From NCBI GenBank assembly GCA_030592245.1, contig JAUVJV010000190.1, forward strand, positions 1 to 5,452: a stretch of 5,452 bases of DNA, given 5' to 3'. The stretch comes from Candidatus Eiseniibacteriota bacterium. Lineage in GTDB: Bacteria > Arandabacterota > Arandabacteria > Arandabacterales > Arandabacteraceae. The notes below the pieces were generated by a model, which worked only from the letters and a program-made list of their open reading frames with translations, did not search any database and had not been told where the DNA came from. Made by a program: the position numbers and the translations under genes. This document shows, piece by piece, positions 1-4,427 of this stretch (position 1 is its first letter; the number at the start of each line of letters is the position of its first letter).

Positions 1-2
1 AT

Positions 3-308
3 CACTGGCCCGGCAATGTCAGGCAGCTCAGGCAGCTGATGGCCTCAGTCATCCAGGCAGGCAGTGATGATCCTATCCGGGGATACGCCTTGATGGAGGA
101 TCCTGACGATCTATACTCGAGAGGCATCAAGCCGGGAAAGCTCAAGGATGTGCTCAAGCAGGAGCAGGAGGATATAGAGAAGCGCAGGATAGCCCAGGCT
201 TTGAGCAAGTTCGATGGCAACCGCAAGAAGGCCTCCGCCTACCTGGGGATGAGTTACCGCGCGCTGATGTATAAGATGAAGGAATACGATCTCAGGGAGA
301 TCTATTAG
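3..308 (+). CDS. Sigma-54-dependent transcriptional regulator (NtrC family), C-terminal part
   Basis: This is the last 101 codons of a gene that begins before the window. The reading frame opens with HWPGNVRQL, the GNVR(E/Q)L sensor-II motif at the end of the AAA+ domain of sigma-54 activators. A charged linker follows, then a Fis-type helix-turn-helix over roughly the last 45 residues (IAQAL…DGNRKKASAYLGMSYRAL), a close match to the NtrC DNA-binding domain. Family members bind enhancer-like sites and hydrolyse ATP to open RNA polymerase–sigma-54 promoters. The signal-sensing domain lies outside the window, so the stimulus and any partner kinase cannot be judged. A -24/-12 promoter about 240 bases downstream and paired operator-like repeats just after the stop suggest local targets. 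The family call is firm; the specific regulator is not recognised. Confidence 0.93.
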   Translation, partial: HWPGNVRQLRQLMASVIQAGSDDPIRGYALMEDPDDLYSRGIKPGKLKDVLKQEQEDIEKRRIAQALSKFDGNRKKASAYLGMSYRALMYKMKEYDLREIY

Positions 309-309
309 G

Positions 310-345
310 TGTGCAAAAGATTTCACACTTGTGCAAGAGTTTGCA
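310..345. promoter_or_regulatory. Paired operator-like repeats, candidate enhancer sites for the upstream activator
   Basis: Two copies of a 16-base element lie exactly 20 bases apart (310-325 and 330-345), identical at 13 of 16 positions. Each is a dyad: TGCAA-N4-TTTCA in the first copy and a perfect TGCAA-N4-TTGCA in the second (332-345). The first copy also sits in a wider TGTG…CACA dyad (310-327). Two-turn spacing of palindromes is typical of dimeric regulator sites, and Fis-type domains of NtrC-family activators bind such dyads. They are 200-235 bases upstream of the -24/-12 promoter, a plausible enhancer distance. That this particular protein binds here is inferred. Confidence 0.6.
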
Positions 346-365
346 GGAATTTGGCGATAATTGGT

Positions 366-405
366 CCGGATTTAAGTCTGGCCGCTGGGACGCTCCGGCT
401 TTTTT
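366..405 (+). terminator. Probable intrinsic terminator of the sigma-54 regulator gene
   Basis: CCGGA (366-370) can pair with TCCGG (394-398), and GTCT (376-379) with GGAC (388-391) inside it. Six T residues follow at 400-405. GCCG (381-384) with CGGC (396-399) is an alternative stem on the same T tract. The stem is broken by internal loops, so it is moderate rather than strong. Its position 58 bases past the stop codon fits termination of the regulator gene and insulation of the sequence downstream. Confidence 0.5.
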
Positions 406-445
406 CCGGGTTTTCAAGATTGCCCGGCAGGGACAATGACCCTGC
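406..445. repeat. Two adjacent inverted repeats
   Basis: CCGGG (406-410) is complementary to CCCGG (423-427), and GCAGGG (427-432) is complementary to CCCTGC (440-445) around a 7-base loop. No T tract follows, so these are not ordinary terminators. They lie between the operator-like repeats and the -24/-12 promoter. Their role is unknown. Confidence 0.45.
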
Positions 446-524
446 TAAGTTGTTGAGGTATCAGGAAGATAGGATGATTAGTGTTCATGTATGAAGCACG
501 GTTCGAGATCATGTTGCAGGGTAG

Positions 525-540
525 CGGTGGCAGAGCACCG
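525..540. repeat. Inverted repeat abutting the sigma-54 promoter
   Basis: CGGTG (525-529) and CACCG (536-540) form a 5-bp dyad with a 6-base centre, ending four bases before the -24 element. A protein bound here would touch or block the promoter, so it could be an operator. Chance occurrence is not excluded. Confidence 0.35.
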
Positions 541-543
541 TTT

Positions 544-558
544 TGGCACGTAAAGTGC
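544..558 (+). promoter_or_regulatory. Sigma-54 (-24/-12) promoter
   Basis: TGGCAC (544-549), five bases, then GTGC (555-558) matches the consensus TGGCAC-N5-TTGC with one mismatch, at the first T of the -12 element. The invariant GG (545-546) and GC (557-558) have the required 12-base phasing. It is preceded by T residues and followed by AA, as in many real sites. Transcription should start near 570 on the + strand. The activator gene immediately upstream supports it. No gene starts within 460 bases downstream, so its product is either a long leader for the ABC operon or a non-coding RNA. Confidence 0.72.
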
Positions 559-602
559 AATATACCAAGGCTGACGAATCCTCACAGGCCTTATGCGTGG
601 TC

Positions 603-628
603 TTAGGGGTGCTGTCACGCTCCAGTCC
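603..628 (+). repeat. Diverged repeat module, copy A
   Basis: T(T/C)AGGGG, a 3-4 base spacer, the shared octamer GTCACGCT and then C-N2-TCC also occur at 722-746. Both copies are followed at once by a GC-rich hairpin (633-650 here, 748-765 for copy B). This looks like an old duplication of a module made of a conserved arm plus a hairpin. Confidence 0.5.
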
Positions 629-659
629 AAAAGGGGCACGCCCGTGCCCCTCTCGGACT
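624..659 (+). repeat. Strong two-part hairpin
   Basis: The outer stem AGTCC (624-628) pairs with GGACT (655-659). After a symmetric AAAA/TCTC internal loop, GGGGCAC (633-639) pairs with GTGCCCC (644-650). Both arms are perfect. CCCGTGCC at 641-648 can instead pair with GGCACGGG at 666-673, which would break this hairpin and the next one. Confidence 0.65.
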
Positions 660-660
660 A

Positions 661-675
661 CCCCCGGCACGGGGG
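661..675 (+). repeat. GC-only hairpin followed by A7
   Basis: CCCCCG (661-666) pairs with CGGGGG (670-675) around a GCA loop, followed by seven A residues (676-682). An A tract on this side makes it unsuitable as an intrinsic terminator for either strand. Confidence 0.6.
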
Positions 676-701
676 AAAAAAAGAATATTCGGAATAACTG
701 G

Positions 702-734
702 GACGGTTGTTCAAGTGTGACTCAGGGGACCGTC
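702..734 (+). repeat. Inverted repeat GACGGT/ACCGTC
   Basis: GACGGT (702-707) is perfectly complementary to ACCGTC (729-734), with a 21-base loop. The right arm overlaps repeat module copy B. From memory, palindromes of this GGGACGGTT…ACCGTC style recur between genes in some bacteria and resemble REP elements mobilised by RAYT (Y1) transposases. No transposase gene is present here. Confidence 0.5.
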
Positions 735-746
735 ACGCTTCTATCC
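722..746 (+). repeat. Diverged repeat module, copy B
   Basis: This is the partner of the module at 603-628. It shares T(C/T)AGGGG, the octamer GTCACGCT (732-739) and C-N2-TCC, with one base less in the spacer. It leads directly into the 748-765 hairpin. Confidence 0.5.
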
Positions 747-747
747 G

Positions 748-784
748 GGGGCTCGAAAGAGCCTCAGCTTTATGGGAAGAGCTG
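748..784 (+). repeat. Two consecutive hairpins, the first with a GAAA tetraloop
   Basis: Bases 748-754 pair with 759-765 (seven pairs, one of them G-U) around GAAA, a GNRA tetraloop that is especially stable in RNA. Directly after it, CAGCT (765-769) pairs with AGCTG (780-784) around a 10-base loop. The stems share base 765, so one would lose a pair if both form. Confidence 0.55.
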
Positions 785-786
785 CA

Positions 787-813
787 GGGGTCAAGTCTGA
801 ATGGCTTGACCCC
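787..813 (+). repeat. Perfect 9-bp inverted repeat (REP-like palindrome)
   Basis: GGGGTCAAG (787-795) pairs perfectly with CTTGACCCC (805-813) around a 9-base loop. It is the longest uninterrupted stem in the intergenic region. Only TT follows three bases later, so it is at best a poor terminator. It resembles, from memory, the GGGGTCAAG…TTGACCCC palindromes that recur in intergenic DNA of several deltaproteobacteria. Confidence 0.6.
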
Positions 814-816
814 CTT

Positions 817-884
817 CCCGTTTCGGGCTCATCCCCATTCCGGGCTCATTCCCATTCCGGGTTCATCCCCGTTTCGGGTTGACA
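817..884. repeat. Four tandem 17-bp palindromic repeats
   Basis: Units lie at 817-833, 834-850, 851-867 and 868-884, with core CCC(G/A)TT(T/C)CGGG followed by (C/T)TCAT(C/T) in the first three. Units 1 and 4 share CCCGTTTCGGG, and units 2 and 3 share CCCATTCCGGG, giving an ABBA order. Each core is itself a short dyad (CCC…GGG). In the fourth unit the tail reads TTGACA and is the -35 box of the ABC operon promoter. The array could be a multi-site operator, or the product of replication slippage. Confidence 0.8.
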
Positions 885-906
885 ATGGCGAGCGTATCCT
901 TATAAT
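879..906 (+). promoter_or_regulatory. Perfect-consensus sigma-70 promoter for the ABC operon
   Basis: TTGACA (879-884) and TATAAT (901-906) both match the consensus exactly, with a 16-base spacer. Transcription should start near 913-915, leaving a leader of about 122 bases before the ATPase start codon. The -35 box lies inside the fourth 17-bp repeat, so any protein binding that array would compete with RNA polymerase. This should be a strong constitutive promoter unless repressed. Confidence 0.78.
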
Positions 907-940
907 CCTCTCTTGGAACCTTTTGGGGCCGGCCGGGTGT

Positions 941-952
941 ACCTTAGAAGGT
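941..952 (+). repeat. Small inverted repeat in the operon leader
   Basis: ACCTT (941-945) and AAGGT (948-952) are complementary across AG. AACCTT (917-922) can alternatively pair with AAGGTT (948-953), closing a larger loop that includes the 8-base palindrome GGCCGGCC (927-934). It may fold the 5' end of the transcript; no known riboswitch is recognised. Confidence 0.35.
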
Positions 953-957
953 TTCTC

Positions 958-977
958 ACTGTATACAACTGTATGCA
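958..977 (+). repeat. Tandem 10-bp direct repeat in the leader
   Basis: ACTGTATACA (958-967) is followed immediately by ACTGTATGCA (968-977), 9 of 10 bases identical. The period is about one helical turn. It could be a pair of protein sites just downstream of the transcription start, or slippage. Confidence 0.6.
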
Positions 978-979
978 AT

Positions 980-1013
980 GGTGGCTTGTTGGTTCAGGTG
1001 GCTTGTTGAATCA
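980..1013 (+). repeat. Tandem 17-bp direct repeat in the leader
   Basis: Two head-to-tail units (980-996 and 997-1013) share GGTGGCTTGTTG and a final TCA, 15 of 17 bases identical. The second unit ends at the purine-rich AAGGACGAGG just before the ATPase gene. The period equals that of the 817-884 array, but the sequence is unrelated. Confidence 0.7.
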
Positions 1014-1036
1014 AGGACGAGGTTGAGTCACTTAAG

Positions 1037-2041
1037 ATGATCTCGGTAAGAGGCATCAGTAAGACCTTCGGGAGCACCGTCGCCGTTGACAACATCTCTT
1101 TCGATGTTAACAAGGGCGAGGTCCTGGGCTTCCTGGGACCCAACGGCGCCGGCAAGACCACCACCATGCGCATGCTCACCTGCTATCTTTCGCCGGATAA
1201 TGGTACAGCCACGGTTGCGGGATTCGATGTCTTCGAGGACTCGCTCGAGGTGAGGAAGCGCGTTGGCTACCTGCCTGAGAGCGCGCCGCTCTATCTGGAC
1301 ATGGACGTGGTTTCCTACCTTCGTTTCATCGCCGACATAAGGGGCATTCCCCGGGATCTTACCGGGGAGCGCATAAGGCGAATGGTCGATACCTGCGGGC
1401 TCTCGAGCGTGGTGGGCCGGAACATAGGAGAGCTCTCCAAGGGCTACAAGCAGCGTGTGGGGCTCGCCCAGACCCTGATCCACGATCCGGAGATCCTCAT
1501 CCTCGATGAGCCGACCACCGGGCTTGATCCCTCGCAGATTATCGAGATACGGGAACTCATCAAGGAGATCGGCCGGGAGCGCACGGTTATCTTGAGCACC
1601 CACATTCTGCCCGAGGTTGAGGCCACATGCTCGCGGGTCCTCATTATCAATGAAGGTGTGATCGTTGCAAGCGGCACGCCGGAAGAGCTTCACGCGGCCG
1701 TAGGCGGCGAGGACTTGATTCATGTTTCGATAAGAACCGGAGGCGGTGGCGCTGAGGGTGGAGGCCCGGCCAAAAGCGGCGGCCCGGCCGAAGGTGGAGG
1801 CGCTCAAGGCACCGGCGTGGAGGATGCGCTTTCTTCGCTGGCCGGCGTTACCTCTGTCGAAAGAAAGGCAGAGGCATCAGGCGGATACTCAAAGTACATC
1901 GTCAAGGTAAGCAATGGAGCCGATCTCGCGGAAGCCATCTTCCGTGTGGCCATCGATCGCGGCTGGACCTTGAATGAACTCAAGCGAGAGACCCTGAGCC
2001 TTGAGGATATCTTCCTCAAGCTCACGACCAGGGAAACATAG
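1037..2041 (+). CDS. ABC transporter ATP-binding protein, GldA/CcmA-type
   Basis: This 334-residue ATPase is the energising subunit of an ABC-2 exporter in the cytoplasm. All nucleotide-binding motifs are present: Walker A GPNGAGKTT (34-42), Q-loop region GYLPE (77-81, with Glu in place of Gln as is common in this family), signature LSKGYKQRV (133-141), Walker B ILILDEP (153-159), D-loop GLDP (162-165) and H-loop His189. The C-terminal domain after about residue 222 is split by a glycine-rich hexapeptide repeat (about 235-260). ATG at 1037 is the only usable start: an in-frame stop lies at 1007-1009 and no start codon lies between. Its ribosome site is poor (GAGG 14 bases away, GAG at 9). The permease starts two bases after the stop. 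Transport substrate is unknown. Confidence 0.95.
   Translation: MISVRGISKTFGSTVAVDNISFDVNKGEVLGFLGPNGAGKTTTMRMLTCYLSPDNGTATVAGFDVFEDSLEVRKRVGYLPESAPLYLDMDVVSYLRFIADIRGIPRDLTGERIRRMVDTCGLSSVVGRNIGELSKGYKQRVGLAQTLIHDPEILILDEPTTGLDPSQIIEIRELIKEIGRERTVILSTHILPEVEATCSRVLIINEGVIVASGTPEELHAAVGGEDLIHVSIRTGGGGAEGGGPAKSGGPAEGGGAQGTGVEDALSSLAGVTSVERKAEASGGYSKYIVKVSNGADLAEAIFRVAIDRGWTLNELKRETLSLEDIFLKLTTRET
1745..1816 (+). repeat. In-frame 18-bp tandem repeat coding for a Gly-rich linker
   Basis: Three 18-base units (1745-1762, 1763-1780, 1781-1798) plus a degenerate fourth (1799-1816) encode GGAEGG, GPAKSG, GPAEGG and GAQGTG, residues 237-260 of the ATPase. Units 2 and 3 agree at 14 of 18 bases and share GGCCCGGCC. 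The period is a multiple of three, so copy-number change would preserve the frame. It lies within the C-terminal accessory domain, not in the nucleotide-binding core. Confidence 0.75.
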
Positions 2042-2043
2042 CA

Positions 2044-2754
2044 ATGAGAAATACCGTACCCATCATGAAGCGGGAGTTCTCGAGCTACTTCAATGCTCCC
2101 ATAGCTTTTGTCTATCTCACGGTCTTTCTCGGGCTCTCGAGCTGGCTCTACCTCAAGGGCTTCTTCCTGGTGAATGAGGCGTCCATGCGTTCCTTCTTCA
2201 GCCTGATTCCCTGGATCTTCCTCCTTTTTATCCCGGCCATCACCATGAGGCTCTGGGCCGAGGAGAGGAAGGTGGGAACGATGGAGCTGTTGATGACCCT
2301 GCCCGTCACCGATACCGAGGCCGTGCTGGGCAAGTTCCTGGCCAGCTTTGTCTTCCTGGTTGTGAGCCTGGCGCTCACATTCCTGTTGCCCTTGATGGTC
2401 AGCATCCTGGGAGATCCCGATCCGGGACAGATCGTGGGCGGGTACCTGGGATGCGTCCTCATCGGGGCGGCATACCTTTCGATAGGGCTTTTCATATCCA
2501 GCCTCACCGAAAACCAGATCGTGGCCTTCATAGTATCGGTGGTGGCGATCTTCGTGTTCTACATACTGGGCGCGGACTTTGTGCTTTTCGGTATTCCCGA
2601 CTGGCTGGTGCCGGTCTTCAGTTTCGCAGGCCTCGGCGGTCACTTCGACAGCATAAGCAGGGGAGTCATCGATTCGAGAGACCTGATCTACTACTTCTCG
2701 GTTATCGGCCTCTTTTTGTATCTCAATGTGAAAGCCATCGAGGCGAGGAGGTAG
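2044..2754 (+). CDS. ABC-2 type permease, GldF-like
   Basis: This is a 236-residue inner-membrane permease with six predicted helices, at about residues 18-40, 51-70, 94-120, 130-153, 158-180 and 213-231. After helix 2 comes WAEERKVGTMELLMTLPV (71-88), the conserved amphipathic segment of this family that probably docks the ATPase. Near the C-terminus HFDSISRGVIDSRD (200-213) is also typical of GldF-like permeases. Length is normal for the family. It starts two bases after the ATPase stop and probably depends on coupled translation, since only a weak AGGG lies upstream. The last codons contain the AGGAGG ribosome site of the next gene. It presumably works as a dimer with two ATPase subunits. 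Confidence 0.92.
   Translation: MRNTVPIMKREFSSYFNAPIAFVYLTVFLGLSSWLYLKGFFLVNEASMRSFFSLIPWIFLLFIPAITMRLWAEERKVGTMELLMTLPVTDTEAVLGKFLASFVFLVVSLALTFLLPLMVSILGDPDPGQIVGGYLGCVLIGAAYLSIGLFISSLTENQIVAFIVSVVAIFVFYILGADFVLFGIPDWLVPVFSFAGLGGHFDSISRGVIDSRDLIYYFSVIGLFLYLNVKAIEARR
2746..2751 (+). promoter_or_regulatory. Ribosome binding site that fixes the GldG start
   Basis: A perfect AGGAGG lies inside the last codons of the permease gene, 11 bases before ATG 2763. It supports that start over the open frame running back to 2451, which only overlaps the permease in another frame. Confidence 0.8.
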
Positions 2755-2762
2755 GCGGCGCG

Positions 2763-4355
2763 ATGAGGCAAAGGAGAAGGCGGAGCAATGCTCTTGCAGA
2801 GATCCTGATCGTTGTCGCCATCATCGCCCTGGTGAACCTGCTTTCGCTTCGCTTCTTCACGCGGGCGGACTTAAGCGAGGGGAAGCTCTTCAGCGTCTCG
2901 GAATCCACCAGGCAGGTGGTCCGTGACCTGGACGATATCGTAAACATCAAGGTCTACTTCTCCAGGGAGCTTCCGCCTTATCTCACCACCCATATCCGCG
3001 AGATCAAGGATCTCCTGAGCGAATACAGGGCCTATGGCGGCCGGAACGTGATCGTGGACTGGGAAGACCCCGCCGACGATCCTGAAACGGCCCAGAGGGT
3101 CCAGGGCATGGGGATACCCCAGGTGCAGCTTAATATCGTGGCCAAGGACAAGGCCGAGGTGATGACGGCATATCTCGGGATGGCGGTGCTCTTCGAGGAC
3201 CGCAACGAGGTGATACCGGTGGTCCAGAGTTCCTCGAACTTGGAGTATGAGCTCACCTCTGCCATCTTGAAGGTCTCGAACCGCGAGCAGAAGACGATCG
3301 GCTTCCTCGCGGGCCACGGCGAGCCCGACATAGACAAAGGCCTTGAGACCATAAGACAGGCTCTCGAGAAACAGTATGCGGTAAGACCGGTCGAGATCGT
3401 GCCGGGCGCCCTGCTTCAGGCGGATGTAAACACTCTGGTGATCGTGGGCTCGAAGGGCATCGGTGACTGGGACAGGTTTGCAATCGACCAGTTCCTGATG
3501 AGAGGCGGGCGGCTGTTCTTCCTCATTAATCGCCTGGAAATTGCGGAAGGATCGCTCGCGGCCGCTCTCGCCGAGACGGGGCTCGAGGCGCTTCTTGCCC
3601 ATTACGGTGCGATGATCAACCCCGACATGGTGGTGGACGTCAGCTGCGGCAGTGCCACCTTCTCGACTGGATACATGAGTTACACGCTTCCCTACCCGCT
3701 CTGGCCCAAGGTGGTAAAGACCGGCTTCGATAAGGACTCGCCGGTGACCAACCAGCTCGAGCGGGCGGTCTTCCCCTGGACCAGCAGCATCGACATCACC
3801 AGGGGAGAGGATGCCTTCTCCGAAGTGGTGGTGCTTGCCAAGAGTACGGAGAGGGCCTGGTCGGAGATTGGACAGTTCAATCTCAATCCCCAGCGCCAGT
3901 TCATGCCCTCAAGCACCCCCGGGGAGCGCAACCTGGCCGTGCTCTTAGGCGGGAGCTTCGAAAGCTACTTCTCCGGCCGCGAGATACCCCTCCATGCGGA
4001 TACGGCGGGGATGTGGCAGGGTGAGGCTATCTTGAAGAGCCCCGAGAGCAGGATCGTGGTCATCGGAAACGCCAGGATGATCGGGAGCGACTTCATCGGC
4101 CAGTATCCCGAGAACCGCATCTTCTTCATGAATATCGTGGACTGGCTCACCCTGGGGGAGAGCCTGATAGGGATAAGATCGAGGGCGGTGACATCCCGGC
4201 CCCTGGACGAGATAGGCGAGAGTGGGAAGGCCATGATCAGGTTCGTATGCACCTTCGGGATTCCGATCGTGCTCATTATCTGGGGACTCCTGAGACGCTT
4301 TACCAGGTCCTCGCGCCGCCGCGGCCTGCCCGGGGTGGGCGGCATGGCAGGGTAG
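2763..4355 (+). CDS. GldG-like ABC transporter auxiliary protein
   Basis: This 530-residue protein is built as a basic N-terminus, a transmembrane anchor (about 11-29), a large extracytoplasmic region, a second helix (about 493-512) and a basic cytoplasmic tail. The first soluble part (about 33-140), starting RADLSEGKLFSVSE, matches the GldG N-terminal domain. NLEYELTSAI and GHGE (184-187) are hallmarks of the GldG / ABC_transp_aux family, and a GG turn follows at 248-249. The late segments LAVLLGGSFESYF and IVVIGNARM are also typical. In Flavobacterium, GldA, GldF and GldG are needed for gliding; elsewhere the role and cargo are unknown. The start at 2763 is chosen because of AGGAGG upstream and the anchor that follows. 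It begins 8 bases after the permease stop. Confidence 0.9.
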   Translation: MRQRRRRSNALAEILIVVAIIALVNLLSLRFFTRADLSEGKLFSVSESTRQVVRDLDDIVNIKVYFSRELPPYLTTHIREIKDLLSEYRAYGGRNVIVDWEDPADDPETAQRVQGMGIPQVQLNIVAKDKAEVMTAYLGMAVLFEDRNEVIPVVQSSSNLEYELTSAILKVSNREQKTIGFLAGHGEPDIDKGLETIRQALEKQYAVRPVEIVPGALLQADVNTLVIVGSKGIGDWDRFAIDQFLMRGGRLFFLINRLEIAEGSLAAALAETGLEALLAHYGAMINPDMVVDVSCGSATFSTGYMSYTLPYPLWPKVVKTGFDKDSPVTNQLERAVFPWTSSIDITRGEDAFSEVVVLAKSTERAWSEIGQFNLNPQRQFMPSSTPGERNLAVLLGGSFESYFSGREIPLHADTAGMWQGEAILKSPESRIVVIGNARMIGSDFIGQYPENRIFFMNIVDWLTLGESLIGIRSRAVTSRPLDEIGESGKAMIRFVCTFGIPIVLIIWGLLRRFTRSSRRRGLPGVGGMAG

Positions 4356-4414
4356 GATGCGCGGTGACCGCACGGTGGGTTGGGTGGATCGGATAGATGT
4401 TAAGGCAGCAAGAC

Positions 4415-4420
4415 AGGTGG
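4415..4420 (+). promoter_or_regulatory. Ribosome binding site supporting a TTG start
   Basis: AGGTGG lies 7 bases before TTG 4428. The nearest in-frame stop upstream is TAA 4401-4403 with no other start codon between, so the site decides the start of the DUF4340 gene. Confidence 0.7.
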
Positions 4421-4427
4421 TAAGGCA

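Larger units (their letters stand above)
570..816 (+). ncRNA. Candidate structured RNA or cluster of palindromic intergenic elements
   Basis: Starting about 12 bases after the sigma-54 promoter, most of 624-813 can fold as six consecutive hairpins: 624-659, 661-675, 702-734, 748-765 (GAAA tetraloop), 765-784 and 787-813. The longest uninterrupted stem is 9 bp. I see no convincing coding sequence and match no known RNA family (not tmRNA, RNase P, SRP or 6S as far as I can judge). The last hairpin is followed by CTTCCCG rather than a T run, so a 3' end is not defined. The other reading is a cluster of REP-like palindromic elements, which would also fold when transcribed. The stems are directly visible; a functional RNA is inference. 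Confidence 0.3.

Noticed and set aside
459..471. IHF-like site between the operators and the sigma-54 promoter
   Set aside because: TATCAGGAAGATA has two mismatches to WATCAANNNNTTR; too weak to annotate, though the position would be sensible.
309..494. Open frame starting GTG right after the regulator stop
   Set aside because: It overlaps the operator dyads and the probable terminator, has no ribosome site, and its protein has no recognisable domain.
661..682. GC hairpin followed by A7 as a terminator
   Set aside because: The tract is A after the stem on the + strand, and T before the stem on the - strand. Neither orientation gives a terminator.
593..697. Short 34-codon ATG frame just downstream of the putative sigma-54 start
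   Set aside because: There is no convincing ribosome site, and the codons follow from the palindromes (GGGGCACG…CGTGCCCC). A leader peptide is possible but unsupported.
543..800. Open frame of 85 codons starting at the sigma-54 promoter
   Set aside because: Its start codon is the TTG of the -24 element and it runs through hairpins; composition is not protein-like.
707..1009. Open frame of 100 codons across the 17-bp repeats
   Set aside because: It contains the sigma-70 promoter and all three repeat arrays. The apparent peptide repeats are translated DNA repeats.
1028..2643. Two long open frames on the minus strand (259 and 279 codons)
   Set aside because: They lie opposite the clearly coding ATPase and permease, have no ribosome sites and show no family motifs; they are by-products of GC-rich codon use.
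2451..2762. Upstream extension of the GldG-like frame by 104 codons
   Set aside because: It overlaps the permease in another frame and reads as low-quality protein. AGGAGG and the N-terminal anchor place the start at 2763.
4361..4371. GCGGTGACCGC palindrome in the GldG–DUF4340 spacer
   Set aside because: A single short dyad with a one-base centre and no T tract; it cannot be told from chance.
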